Part shown: piece by piece, positions 25,060-33,955 of the stretch
How the letters are laid out: each line of letters begins with the position of its first letter
Numbering within the stretch: the stretch's first letter is position 1
NCBI RefSeq assembly: GCF_008632955.1
Contig: NZ_CP043959.1
Location: 5,766,001-5,830,000 of the forward strand
Reading direction: 5' to 3'
Source: Streptomyces tendae
GTDB taxonomy: Bacteria > Actinomycetota > Actinomycetes > Streptomycetales > Streptomycetaceae
Length of the DNA: 64,000 nucleotides
The notes under the pieces: generated by a model
What the model was told of the DNA's origin: nothing
Database searches by the model: none
What the model saw: the letters and a program-made list of their open reading frames with translations, nothing else
Translations under genes and position numbers: made by a program

Positions 25060-25730
25060 CCGGGGCCGCGCAGGGTGTCTCGGGGGGCGGGCCGACGCAG
25101 CGGGAGGGCGTACGGGGTCCCGGCCGGACGCGGGCGGGACTCCCGACCGGATGCGCGCGGCACCCCTGGCGGCGCGCGCTCCCGATCACGGCGGGGCACG
25201 GGCGGGAGCCCCGACCGGAAGCGCGCGGGGGTCCGACGGCACGCGGACGGGTCCCGGCCGGACACAGGCGGGATTCCCGGCCAGGCGCCGGCGGGAGCCC
25301 TGGCAGGGTGCGAGCTCGACGGAGTGCGAGCCCGATCACGGCGGGACGCGGGCGGGAGTCCCGGTGGGGCGCGAGCAGGGGTCCCGACCGGAAGCGGGCG
25401 GGGGCCGGCAGAGCGCAGACGGGCCGGCCGGACGCAGGCGAGGTCCGGGCCGGGCACGGGTGGCAATCCCGGCCGGACACGAGTGTCAGCCCTGGCGGGA
25501 AGCGGGCGGTGCCCGGACGGGTTCCGGCCGGATGTGGGTGGAAGCCCCGGTGGGACGCGGGTCCAGGCACGGCGGGGCGCGGGCGGGAGCCCTGGCGGGA
25601 CCGGGCGGGAACCCGGCGGAGCGCGCACGGGTCGGCCGGACGCGGGCGAGGCCCCCGGCCGGACACGGGCGGGGCGCGGGCGGGGGCGCGCTCCCGATCA
25701 CGGCGGCTCCGCACCCACGGCAACCAGTGG
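25060..25730. repeat. Degenerate GC-rich repeat tract between divergent genes
   Basis: About 670 bp are built from a loose unit of roughly 21-26 bp, with variants of GCGGGAGTCCCGGCCGG spaced along it (for example near 25133, 25202, 25268, 25289, 25352, 25582). A less frequent sub-motif CCCGATCACGGCGG occurs three times, at 25181, 25331 and 25693. The tract lacks stop codons in several frames because of its composition, which makes long spurious frames on both strands. No protein motif or ribosome-binding site supports coding. It separates the Nudix gene from the CGNR gene. Confidence 0.75.
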
Positions 25731-25767
25731 CGTACTCTTGAACGGTTAGAACCGGAAGGAGAGCCTC

Positions 25768-26322
25768 ATGTCCGCCGCCACCCCGCACCGGCCCGATCCC
25801 CGGCCGCTCACCGGTGAGCCGCTCGCGCTCGACCTGCTCAACACGCGCTGGATGACGAACGGCGTCGAGCGGGACCTGCTCGAGGACACCGACGGGCTCG
25901 CGGCGTGGCTCGCCGCCAACGCGCTGGACGACCGCTTCACCGCCGACGAGGCGGCCCTGCGCCACGCCCGCACGGCACGGGACGCCCTGCTGACGGCGGT
26001 CGGGGGCGACCCCGGGGACGGGGCGGAGGCCGTGGACGCCGTGCTCGCGCACGGGCGGATCCGGGCCACGCTCACCGCGGAGGGACCGGGCGAGCGGGCG
26101 GAGTTCGACGACCCCTCCTGGGGACCCGCATGGCTGGCCGCCCGCGACTACCTCCGGCTGCTGGGCACCGCGCCGGACCGGATCCGCGGCTGCGCCCACG
26201 AGGCCTGCACCCTGCACTTCTTCGACACCTCACGCAACGGCACCCGCCGCTGGTGCTCCATGGCGTCCTGCGGCAACCGCGCCAAGGCCTCCCGCCACTA
26301 CGCCCGCAGCAGGGACACCTGA
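25768..26322 (+). CDS. ABATE/CGNR zinc-finger domain protein (probable regulator)
   Basis: The 184-residue protein has an N-terminal ABATE-type region (GEPLALDLLNTRW) and a C-terminal CGNR zinc finger. The finger reads C-x4-CTLHFFDTSRNGTRRWCSMASCGNRAKASRHYAR (split here by description: Cys pair, FFDTSRNGTRRWCS, then CGNR at about 170-173). Such proteins are presumed DNA-binding regulators. The start ATG has GGAAGGAGAG five bases upstream. Just before it, CGGTTAGAACCG forms a short palindrome (about 25743-25754) that could be an operator or part of the core promoter. Confidence 0.88.
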   Translation: MSAATPHRPDPRPLTGEPLALDLLNTRWMTNGVERDLLEDTDGLAAWLAANALDDRFTADEAALRHARTARDALLTAVGGDPGDGAEAVDAVLAHGRIRATLTAEGPGERAEFDDPSWGPAWLAARDYLRLLGTAPDRIRGCAHEACTLHFFDTSRNGTRRWCSMASCGNRAKASRHYARSRDT

Positions 26323-26545
26323 CCCACCGCGCCCATGGGGTGACTTGTCGCATTCGGGCGCCATCGCGCCATAAGGGCACCGGGGGTTTTCCCCACACAT
26401 CGTCAGTCCTTCCGGCCAACCCTCGCCAAACATCGGCCCTTTACGCGAAGCTCATCGATCATCCGGTAGCGCCTTCCGGACCCCCGCGACCAGGAACGAT
26501 CACGCCTGGCCGCTCCCGATCGTTCGCTCCTTGCAAGGGATGCCG

Positions 26546-29500
26546 ATGACCAACTCCCCGCAGCGCGCCCCCATATCGGGCTCCAGACGCGCGGCCCGCA
26601 TCGCCGTGGCCGCCGGTCTCGTCGCCGCGCTCTCCGCGGCCGGGCCGGTCCCGCTGGCCCTCGCGGCCGACAGCCCGGCCACCGCCCCGGCCGACGCGGA
26701 CGTCAAGTCCGCCCACGACAAGCTCGGCTCGCACGACGCGGAACTGCTCGCCGAGGCCAAGGCCGACGGCTCCAAGCACGTCACCATGATGATCGCGACC
26801 GCGCCCGGCAAGACCGCGCAGGTCACCGAGGAGATCGAGGCACTCAAGGGCGCCTCGGTCGGCCGCGCCGACGACAAGCTGGGCTACGTCCGCGCCACCG
26901 TGCCCACCGGCAAGGCGGACGCGGCGATCGCCGCCGCCACCAAGCTCTCCTCCGTGCACGGCGTCGACCTGCGCGACGAGATCCCGCTCGACGACCCGAC
27001 GCCGGCCGGTGACACCACCAAGGCCGCCAAGGGCAAGGGCAAGAGCGCCAAGGGCTACGCCGCCCCGGACCGGAAGACGCCCGCGAAGAACCCGTACAAC
27101 CCGTCCTTCGAGACGGGCGCCGTCGACTTCGTGAAGAAGAACCCGAAGGCGGACGGCCGCGGCGTCACCATCGGCATCCTCGACTCCGGCGTGGACCTCG
27201 GCCACCCGGCGCTGCAGAAGACCACCACCGGCGAGCGCAAGATCGTCGACTGGGTGACGGCGACCGACCCGATCGTGGACGGCGACCAGACCTGGCGCCC
27301 CATGGTCAACGCGGTCTCCGGCCCGACCTTCACCTACGGCGGCGCGACCTGGAAGGCCCCGCAGGGCAGCTACCAGATCAGCCTCTTCCGCGAGTCCTAC
27401 ACCGCGGGCGGTGACGCGGCCGGCGACGCCAACCGCGACGGCGACACCACCGACGTCTGGGGCGTGCTCTACGACCCGGCCAAGGGCACGGTGCGGGTCG
27501 ACCTGAACAACAACCAGGAATTCTCCGACGACACCCCGATGAAGCCGTACAAGGACGGCTTCCAGATCGGGTACTTCGGCACCGACGACCCGAAGACCGA
27601 CATCGCCGAGCGTCAGCCGTTCGTCGTGGAGGTCCGCAAGGACGTCCCGATGGACCCCTACGGCGGCGACTGGATCGGCGAGAAGGCCGACTTCGTCAAC
27701 ATCGGCGTCATCGAGTCCGAGCACGGCACGCACGTCGCCGGCATCACCGCCGCCAACGGCCTGTTCGGCGGCAAGATGAACGGCGCGGCGCCCGGCGCCA
27801 AGCTCGTCTCCTCGCGCGCCTGCACCTGGTCCGGCGGCTGCACCAACGTCGCCCTGACCGAGGGCATGATCGACCTCGTCACCAAGCGCGGTGTCGACAT
27901 CGTCAACATGTCCATCGGCGGACTGCCGGCGCTGAACGACGGCAACAACGCCCGCGCCGAGCTGTACACCCGGCTGATCGACACCTACGGCGTCCAGCTG
28001 GTGATCTCCGCGGGCAACTCCGGCCCCGGCGCCAACACCATCGGTGACCCCGCCCTGGCCGAGAAGGTCATCTCGGTCGGCGCGTCCGTCTCCAAGGAGA
28101 CCTGGGCCGCCAACTACGGCTCCGAGGTGAAGACCACGTACGCGATGATGCCGTTCTCCTCGCGCGGCCCGCGTGAGGACGGCGGCTTCACGCCGACCCT
28201 GACCGCGCCCGGTGCGGCGATCAACACCATCCAGACCTGGATGCCGGGTGCCCCGGTCGCCGAGGCGGGTTACGGCCTGCCGGCCGGCTACGGCATGCTG
28301 CAGGGCACCTCGATGGCCTCCCCGCAGGCCGCCGGCGCCTCCGCGCTGCTGCTGTCCGCCGCGAAGCAGAAGCGCATCGCGCTCACCCCGGCGACGCTGC
28401 GCACCGCCCTCACCTCCACCGCCAAGCACATCAAGGACGTGCAGGCCTACGAGGAGGGCGCCGGCCTCATCGACGTCGTGGACGCCTGGAAGGCCATCCG
28501 CGACGGCGCCACCGCGCACGAGTACGCGGTGAAGGCACCGGTCGACACCGCGATCGACCAGTTCCTGAAGACCCCGGGCCACGGCACGGGCCTGTACGAC
28601 CGCGAGGGCGGCCTGAAGGCCGGCCAGAAGAAGACGTACGAGATCACCATCACCCGTACGTCCGGTCCGGACCGCGCGCTCCGTCACGACCTGGACTTCG
28701 CCAACAACGCGGACCGCACCTTCCGCGTCGTCGGCGACCGCAAGGTCTCGCTGCCGCTGAACAAGCCGGTGACCGTCAAGGTCCAGGCCGAGCCGCGCTC
28801 GGCCGGCATCAAGAGCGCGATCCTCGAGGTCGACGACCCGCGCACCGAGGGCGTGGACCGTCAGATCCTCACCACCGTGGTCGTCTCCACCCCGCTGAAG
28901 TACACCTACTCGGCGAAGGGCACGGCCCAGCGCAACAGCACCACCTCCTACTTCGTCACCGTGCCCGAGGGCGCGAAGACGCTGGAGGTCGCGATGAGCG
29001 GGCTGAAGGCGACGAGCCAGACCCGGTTCATCTCCATCCACCCGTACGGTGTGCCGTCGGACCCGACGTCGACGGTCAACTGCTACCCGAACTACAGCAA
29101 CCCGGCGAACACCTGCCGCCCCGACGTGCGTTCGTACGCGAACCCGCAGCCGGGCGTGTGGGAGATCGAGGTCGAGGCGCGCCGCACGTCGCCGCTGCTC
29201 GACAACCCGTACAAGCTGGACGTCGCGGTGCTCGGTGCCGCCTTCGACCCGGAGACGGTGACCGTCGCCGAGGCGAAGGTCGGCACGCCGTCCGCCGTCT
29301 CCTGGACGGTGACGAACGAGGCCGCCGCGATCGACGGCAAGCTGGTCGGCGGGCCGCTCGGCTCCTCCAAGACCGCCCGCCCCTCGATCGGCACGGGTGA
29401 CGTCCACACGACCACCGTCGAGGTGCCCGCGGGCGCCGCGTCGCTGGACGTGGCCATCGGCAACGTCTCCGACACCGCCGCGGACCTGGACCTGTCCGTG

Positions 29501-29863
29501 TACGACGCGGCCGGCAACCGGGTCGCCCAGTCCGCGGACGGCGACTCGGACGAGTCGGTCTCCATCGCCTCCCCGGCGGCCGGTACCTACACCGTCGAGG
29601 TGGACGGCTACTCGGTCCCGTCGGGCTCGACGGAGTACGACTACCTGGACGTGTTCTTCTCCCCGACGCTGGGCTCCGTCACCGTCGACGGTTCCGCGCC
29701 GGTGAAGCTCGGCACGGGTGCCAAGGCCACCGTCTCCGGTGAGGTCACCGTCGCGGCGGCGGCCCCCGAGGGCCGGGCGTTCTTCGGCCGCGTGCAGCTG
29801 GTGAACGCGCGCGGCACCGTCGCGGGCCTCGGCAACGTGGCGATCGAGAAGGTCGTCGGGTAA
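26546..29863 (+). CDS. Secreted subtilisin-like serine protease (S8), 1105 aa
   Basis: A signal peptide (about 1-40, ending PLALAADS) and an inhibitor-like propeptide precede the catalytic domain. The triad is Asp213 (GILDSGVDLGHP), His393 (ESEHGTHVAG) and Ser589 (GTSMASPQAAG). The 180-residue gap between Asp and His is much larger than in subtilisin, so there is an inserted domain. Three beta-sandwich-like regions follow, the last (about 960-1030) resembling a pre-peptidase C-terminal domain. No sortase signal or transmembrane tail is seen, so release into the medium is expected. The ATG at 26546 is preferred because AAGGGA sits five bases upstream; an ATG at 26540 overlaps that site. A terminator follows. 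Confidence 0.92.
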   Translation: MTNSPQRAPISGSRRAARIAVAAGLVAALSAAGPVPLALAADSPATAPADADVKSAHDKLGSHDAELLAEAKADGSKHVTMMIATAPGKTAQVTEEIEALKGASVGRADDKLGYVRATVPTGKADAAIAAATKLSSVHGVDLRDEIPLDDPTPAGDTTKAAKGKGKSAKGYAAPDRKTPAKNPYNPSFETGAVDFVKKNPKADGRGVTIGILDSGVDLGHPALQKTTTGERKIVDWVTATDPIVDGDQTWRPMVNAVSGPTFTYGGATWKAPQGSYQISLFRESYTAGGDAAGDANRDGDTTDVWGVLYDPAKGTVRVDLNNNQEFSDDTPMKPYKDGFQIGYFGTDDPKTDIAERQPFVVEVRKDVPMDPYGGDWIGEKADFVNIGVIESEHGTHVAGITAANGLFGGKMNGAAPGAKLVSSRACTWSGGCTNVALTEGMIDLVTKRGVDIVNMSIGGLPALNDGNNARAELYTRLIDTYGVQLVISAGNSGPGANTIGDPALAEKVISVGASVSKETWAANYGSEVKTTYAMMPFSSRGPREDGGFTPTLTAPGAAINTIQTWMPGAPVAEAGYGLPAGYGMLQGTSMASPQAAGASALLLSAAKQKRIALTPATLRTALTSTAKHIKDVQAYEEGAGLIDVVDAWKAIRDGATAHEYAVKAPVDTAIDQFLKTPGHGTGLYDREGGLKAGQKKTYEITITRTSGPDRALRHDLDFANNADRTFRVVGDRKVSLPLNKPVTVKVQAEPRSAGIKSAILEVDDPRTEGVDRQILTTVVVSTPLKYTYSAKGTAQRNSTTSYFVTVPEGAKTLEVAMSGLKATSQTRFISIHPYGVPSDPTSTVNCYPNYSNPANTCRPDVRSYANPQPGVWEIEVEARRTSPLLDNPYKLDVAVLGAAFDPETVTVAEAKVGTPSAVSWTVTNEAAAIDGKLVGGPLGSSKTARPSIGTGDVHTTTVEVPAGAASLDVAIGNVSDTAADLDLSVYDAAGNRVAQSADGDSDESVSIASPAAGTYTVEVDGYSVPSGSTEYDYLDVFFSPTLGSVTVDGSAPVKLGTGAKATVSGEVTVAAAAPEGRAFFGRVQLVNARGTVAGLGNVAIEKVVG

Positions 29864-29879
29864 CCGACCGGATCGGCCA

Positions 29880-29915
29880 GGAGGGGCGGGCGTCCGTACG
29901 GGCGCCCGCCCCTTC
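29880..29915. terminator. Bidirectional terminator after the subtilase
   Basis: GGAGGGGCGGGCG (29880-29892) pairs with CGCCCGCCCCTTC (29903-29915) with one G-T pair, and the loop itself contains CCGTACGG. It lies between convergent genes. Confidence 0.8.
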
Positions 29916-29931
29916 GCCGTGTTCTCCCCGC

Positions 29932-30690
29932 TCAGCCGCAGCTCGTGCCGCGCGAGGCGGGGAGCGCGGCGACGATCCCGGCCCGCACGGGAGCGATGTC
30001 CGCCTCGCCGACGACCGTCCGGTCCGGGTGGGCGAGGCCGGGGGACAGGCCCACCAGCACCTGATCACCCAGGCGCAGCGGGACGTCCGCCGCGTCGTCC
30101 CGGAGGAAGGTCACCGGGCCGTCCCCCTTGTAGTACCGGCTCGCCGCCAGCGTGACCCGCTGGACGCCGCCGGTGCCCGGCACCTCCTCCAGTGCCGTGA
30201 CCCGGCCCTCCGCGACGAGGCGGGCGCACGTGCCGTGACCAGGCCCTAGCGGGCAGGCCAGAAAGGCCGGGGCGGAGCCGGTGTCCTCCTTGGCGTCCGA
30301 GGCGAACCCGGGGACCGCCGAGTCGGCCGAGGAGCCGCCCTGGGACACGAGCCAGCCCGTGCCGAGGACCAGGCCGGCCGCCGCGGCGGCGGCGAGTCCG
30401 CCGAGCACGAGCCGCACCGGCCGGTGCCGGGAGCGCCGGCGCGCCGGCCGGTTCAGCGCGGCGGGCGCGGTCTGCGCGGGGTGTGTCCCCGTGCCCCCTC
30501 GTGCCGTCCCGGCCTCAAGGTCCGGCCGCTCCCCGGTCGGAGCGGCCGCCTCTCGCCCCGCCAGCGCGTCACCGATCAGCGTGAGCTGCTCGCCCAGCAC
30601 CGCGAGGTCCGCGAGGGCGGCGTCCCGTTCCGCGCGGAACGCGGCGTCCTCCCGCACGCCCTCGGGGAGTTCCTCCCCGAACAGGGCCAC
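29932..30690 (-). CDS. In-frame C-terminal part of the sigma-factor partner: single-span membrane protein
   Basis: From GTG 30690 the open frame gives 252 residues, but this is probably not the native start. The same frame continues upstream as PPGWDAPAPDGGERYPADALA, without a start codon. The cytoplasmic part has an acidic helical region (LFGEELPEGVREDAAFRAER...LGEQLTLIGDAL). One membrane helix follows (PVRLVLGGLAAAAAAGLVLGTGW), then an outer domain with Cys residues (CPLGPGHGTC and a terminal TSCG). There is no HxxxCxxC zinc motif of classical anti-sigma factors. Position next to the sigma gene suggests an anti-sigma role; that is inference. Confidence 0.6.
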   Translation of the reverse strand: MALFGEELPEGVREDAAFRAERDAALADLAVLGEQLTLIGDALAGREAAAPTGERPDLEAGTARGGTGTHPAQTAPAALNRPARRRSRHRPVRLVLGGLAAAAAAGLVLGTGWLVSQGGSSADSAVPGFASDAKEDTGSAPAFLACPLGPGHGTCARLVAEGRVTALEEVPGTGGVQRVTLAASRYYKGDGPVTFLRDDAADVPLRLGDQVLVGLSPGLAHPDRTVVGEADIAPVRAGIVAALPASRGTSCG

Positions 30691-30781
30691 AGCGAGGGCG
30701 TCCGCCGGGTACCGCTCCCCTCCGTCCGGCGCGGGCGCGTCCCACCCGGGCGGTCCGCTCCCCGCCCCGCCGCCCCGGCGT

Positions 30782-31193
30782 CCGCCGCGCCCCGGCGTAC
30801 CGCGCCCCAGGCCTGCGCGCTCCGTGCCCTCATCCCCCGTCCGCCGGACCCCGGCACACCACGTCCCGGGCCTTCCCGCTCCGTGCCGTCGGGCACCGTG
30901 CCGTCGGGCCCCGGCGTACCGAGTTCCAAGCCCTCCCGCTCCGTGCCGTCATCCCCGCATCCGCCGGACCCCGGCGTACCGCGCCCCAGTCCTTCACGCT
31001 GCGCGCTGTCGTCCCCGGGGCCGCCGTGCCCTGGCACACCACGTCCCAGGCGCTCCGTGCCGTCGGACACCGTGTCGTCGGGCCCCGGCGCGTCGCGTCC
31101 CGAGTCCTCGCGCCGCGCGCCGTCGTTCCCGCGTCCGCCGGATCCTGGCACACCGCGTCCCGGGGCCTCCGCTCCGTGCCGTCGGGCACCGTG
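30782..31193. repeat. 60-bp tandem repeat, seven units
   Basis: Units begin CCGCCGG or CCGTCGG and run 30782-30840 (59 bp), 30841-30900, 30901-30960, 30961-31020 (60 bp each), 31021-31074 (54 bp), 31075-31134 (60 bp) and 31135-31193 (59 bp). Alternate units are more alike than neighbours, suggesting a 120-bp higher-order unit. Sixty bases encode a 20-residue repeat on the minus strand. The 54-bp unit keeps the frame; the two 59-bp units break it. Confidence 0.9.
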
Positions 31194-31331
31194 TCGTCGG
31201 GCCCCGGCGCCGGGTGGCGCTGATCGGCGTGTCCGGTTCCCGGGGGCTCCGGTGCGTCGTGCTGGGGAGCCTCGTGCCCTGCGTCCGCCCGGGCCTGGCC
31301 GCGGTCCTCGCTGTTGTCGTGGGCGGTCACG

Positions 31332-31880
31332 TCACACCACCTCGTCCTCGTGCAGGCGGGCGCGCAGCGCCCGTACCGCTGTGTGCAGCCTGCTCTTGAC
31401 CGTGCCCTCCGGGACGCCGAGCTGCTCGGCGATGGACCGCACCGGCAGATCGGCGTAGAAACGCAGCACGACGACCTGGCGCTGCGCGTCGGGCAGGCCG
31501 TCCAGGCCGCGCGCGACGGCCAGCGAGAGCACGCTGGTCTCCTCCCCCGAGGGCGCCTCCACCGGCCGGAGCGCGGCCAGCCGCTCCCCCAGCCGCTCCT
31601 GGCGGCGCTTGGCGCGGTGCCAGTCCATGGCGAGGTTGGAGGCGACGACCGCCGCCCACGCCGACACGTCCCGCGGCGCCTCCCGCCCGCTCGCGGCGCG
31701 TTCCAGCAGCCGCAGGCGGACCTGCTGCACCCCGTCCGGCAGGTCCGCCTGCGGTACCCCGCCCAGTGCGAGCACCGCCCGCACCCGGCGTTCCTGCGCC
31801 GCGTCCAGCGGATCGTCGTCGGCGACGTACGACCCGCGGCCGCGCCGGGTCCTTCCGCGCAGCACTGGCCACCCCCTCAC
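31332..31880 (-). CDS. ECF-type RNA polymerase sigma factor
   Basis: The protein has 182 residues from GTG 31880, which has AGGGGA six bases upstream. A GTG at 31955 would extend it by 25 residues with a poorly placed site. Region 2 includes DLPDGVQQVRLRLLE and WAAVVASNLAMDWHRAKRR. Region 4 is LPDAQRQVVVLRFYADLPVRSIAEQLGVPEGTVKSRLHTAVRALR, with its helix-turn-helix. The downstream coupled gene is probably its membrane-bound controller. The factor is divergent from asd, with an inverted repeat CACAC/GTGTG near 31953-31966 in the intergenic space. Confidence 0.88.
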   Translation of the reverse strand: MRGWPVLRGRTRRGRGSYVADDDPLDAAQERRVRAVLALGGVPQADLPDGVQQVRLRLLERAASGREAPRDVSAWAAVVASNLAMDWHRAKRRQERLGERLAALRPVEAPSGEETSVLSLAVARGLDGLPDAQRQVVVLRFYADLPVRSIAEQLGVPEGTVKSRLHTAVRALRARLHEDEVV

Positions 31881-32196
31881 GCTGTTTCCCCTACGACGCC
31901 GTACGGGGCCGGAACGTTCGGGCGGATCCGCGGGGGCGGCAGAGGCGTAAGTCACACCTTCGTGTGGACGAGGCCGGTATGGGCAGGGGTCCTTGCGGCC
32001 GACGACCCGAGTCGGCTGATTTTCTGCAGCTCAGGGGGGATGCGGCCGAAGGTCCGCAACCGGTGGCCGTCGCCTGCTCGTCCCACTGTGCGAGCAGGCA
32101 GGGCAAAGAATTGGACAGCCGGGGCGTGGTCGGCCGCATGATGTAAGGGCCTCGCCAGGCACATCAGGTACGCGAGAGACGCAGTAGGGAGTCGCC

Positions 32197-33213
32197 GTGA
32201 GGGTCGGAATCGTCGGAGCCACCGGTCAGGTGGGCACGGTCATGCGCAGGATCCTCAAGGAGCGGAACTTCCCGGTCACGGAGCTGCGCCTGTTCGCCTC
32301 GGCCCGCTCGGCCGGCACGCGGCTGGACGGCGTGACGGTGGAGGACGCGGCCGCCGCCGACTACACCGGCCTGGACATCGTGCTGTTCTCCGCGGGCGGC
32401 GCGACCTCGAAGGCGCTGGCCGAGAAGGTCGCCTCGCAGGGCGCCGTGGTGATCGACAACTCCTCCGCCTGGCGCAAGGACCCCGAGGTTCCCCTCGTCG
32501 TCTCCGAGGTCAACCCGCGCGCGATCGCGAACCGCCCCAAGGGCATCATCGCCAACCCGAACTGCACCACGATGGCCGCGATGCCGGTGCTGCGTCCGCT
32601 GCACGCGGAGGCGGGCCTGGAAGCGCTGGTCGTCGCCACGTACCAGGCGGTGTCCGGGTCCGGCCTGGCGGGCGTCGCCGAGCTGCACGGCCAGACCCGG
32701 AAGGTGGTCGACGAGGCCGACAAGCTGACCCACGACGGCTCGGCGGTCGACTTCCCCGAGCCGGACGTCTACAAGCGCCCCATCGCCTTCAACGTGCTGC
32801 CCTTCGCGGGCAACCTCGTCGACGACGGTCTGGGCGAGACCGACGAGGAGCAGAAGCTGCGCAACGAGTCCCGCAAGATCCTGGACATCCCGGAGCTGAA
32901 GGTCTCCGGCACCTGCGTGCGCGTCCCGGTCTTCTCCGGCCACTCCCTGCAGATCAACGCCCGGTTCGCCCGCCCGATCAGCCCGGAGCGCGCCACCGAG
33001 CTGCTGGCCGAGGCGCCCGGCGTGGTCCTCACCGACATTCCGACCCCGCTCCAGGCGGCCGGCCAGGACCCGTCGTACGTGGGCCGCGTCCGCGCCGACG
33101 AGACGGTGGAGAACGGCCTGGCGCTGTTCGTCTCCAGCGACAACCTCCGCAAGGGCGCGGCGCTGAACGCCGTGCAGATCGCGGAGCTGGTCGCGCAGGA
33201 GCTCGGCGGCTGA
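32197..33213 (+). CDS. asd: Aspartate-semialdehyde dehydrogenase
   Basis: The 338-residue enzyme reduces aspartyl phosphate to aspartate semialdehyde with NADPH, on the path to lysine, diaminopimelate, threonine and methionine. The NADP loop is VGIVGATGQVG at residues 3-13. The catalytic Cys is in NPNCTT, and the substrate-binding part has SGHSLQINARF-like sequence with the catalytic His. Start GTG 32197 has AGGGAG six bases upstream. No lysC aspartokinase gene is adjacent here. A terminator hairpin at 33233 follows. Confidence 0.95.
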   Translation: MRVGIVGATGQVGTVMRRILKERNFPVTELRLFASARSAGTRLDGVTVEDAAAADYTGLDIVLFSAGGATSKALAEKVASQGAVVIDNSSAWRKDPEVPLVVSEVNPRAIANRPKGIIANPNCTTMAAMPVLRPLHAEAGLEALVVATYQAVSGSGLAGVAELHGQTRKVVDEADKLTHDGSAVDFPEPDVYKRPIAFNVLPFAGNLVDDGLGETDEEQKLRNESRKILDIPELKVSGTCVRVPVFSGHSLQINARFARPISPERATELLAEAPGVVLTDIPTPLQAAGQDPSYVGRVRADETVENGLALFVSSDNLRKGAALNAVQIAELVAQELGG

Positions 33214-33232
33214 TTCCACGAGGAATCTCAGG

Positions 33233-33264
33233 AGGCGGGCGTCCCCGGCAGGGGGCGCCCGCCT
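33233..33264. terminator. Terminator between asd and the DUF1203 gene
   Basis: AGGCGGGCG (33233-33241) pairs with CGCCCGCCT (33256-33264). An inner TCCCC/GGGGG closes a four-base loop, giving 14 pairs with one G-T, between convergent genes. Confidence 0.8.
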
Positions 33265-33296
33265 TCGCGTTCCTCCGACGTGTCTTCGGCGGGCCG

Positions 33297-33779
33297 TCAG
33301 CCCCGCCGGATTTCGTAGAGGAAGCAGCCGTACTCCACCGCCCGTACGTGCACCAGCGCCACCTCCGGATCGGCGAACGCCTCGCCGAGGGCGGGGCCGA
33401 ACTCCTCCGGCTCCGCCACCAGCCGCCCGCCCAGGATCCGGCCGTCGGCGGAGTAGCGGCGCAGGACCCGGCGGGCCCGGGTGAACGGGAGGTCCCCGCC
33501 CTCCGGGCCCGCGCAGGCGTCCGCATGGACGAAGACGGGCCCCTGCTCGTCGTAGGCGCCCGGGTCGGCTCCCGTCTCCGCCGCCCAGCGGCGCAGGGGC
33601 GCGTAGGACACCAGGGCGACGCGCTCACCCGGACGGCTGTGGCGCAGGCAGCAGCGCAGCGGGGCGCCGCCCTCGTCGTCGGTGACGGCGGCGGCCGGGC
33701 GGCCCGCGTCGTCGAGGGTCAGCAGGTCCCGCACGACCTGCGGGGGGACGGGCCGTGCGATGGGTGTCGTGGTCGTCAT
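33297..33779 (-). CDS. DUF1203-family protein
   Basis: The protein has 160 residues from ATG 33779. Motifs fit the DUF1203 family: APLRCCLRHSRPGERVALVSYAPL, GPVFVHADAC and RVLRRYSADGRILGGRLV, ending HVRAVEYGCFLYEIRR. The Cys-Cys and His/Asp/Cys groups could form a metal or redox site, but the function of the family is unknown. It is divergent from pepN copy 2 and convergent with asd. Confidence 0.8.
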   Translation of the reverse strand: MTTTTPIARPVPPQVVRDLLTLDDAGRPAAAVTDDEGGAPLRCCLRHSRPGERVALVSYAPLRRWAAETGADPGAYDEQGPVFVHADACAGPEGGDLPFTRARRVLRRYSADGRILGGRLVAEPEEFGPALGEAFADPEVALVHVRAVEYGCFLYEIRRG

Positions 33780-33955
33780 GTCCCCCAGGCTCCCGCCGCG
33801 CCACCGCCCGCCGCTGGCGGTTTCCGGACGTCGAGGCGCCCTGTCTCCCCCGCGCCCGACACAGGGGTATCCCCATGCCTCCGGCTTCGTCATCGCGTGA
33901 TGCCGATCTCGCGTGGAAGGATGGCGCAACCCACACATATCGAGGAGATGACCGC

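Larger units (their letters stand above)
29932..31330 (-). pseudogene. Membrane partner of the ECF sigma factor, frame broken twice within tandem repeats
   Basis: The gene starts at GTG 31330, one base after the sigma-factor stop codon, so the two are translationally coupled. The first frame encodes MTAHDNSEDRGQARADAG and onward. The reading then has to shift near 31165 and again near 30838 to reach the conserved C-terminal part. Both shifts fall in repeat units that are 59 bp instead of 60. The span is 1399 nt; adding two bases gives 467 codons, as expected for two single-base deletions. The joined product would be 466 residues with six or seven 20-residue repeats (PGxGGxGDDGTEREGLGRGT type), one membrane helix and an outer domain. 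It may be a true pseudogene, a phase-variable gene or an assembly error. Confidence 0.65.

Noticed and set aside
23355..25817. 820-codon plus-strand frame over the serine hydrolase, Nudix gene and repeat tract
   Set aside because: It is antisense to two genes with complete motifs, and the rest is repeat-derived open sequence.
26459..29407. 982-codon minus-strand frame across the subtilase gene
   Set aside because: The plus strand carries the complete catalytic triad and signal peptide. The minus product is a low-complexity Val/Gly/Arg/Asp sequence without motifs.
25060..31193. CRISPR array in the two repeat tracts
   Set aside because: Repeats are degenerate and adjacent with no unique spacers of constant length, and no cas genes are present.
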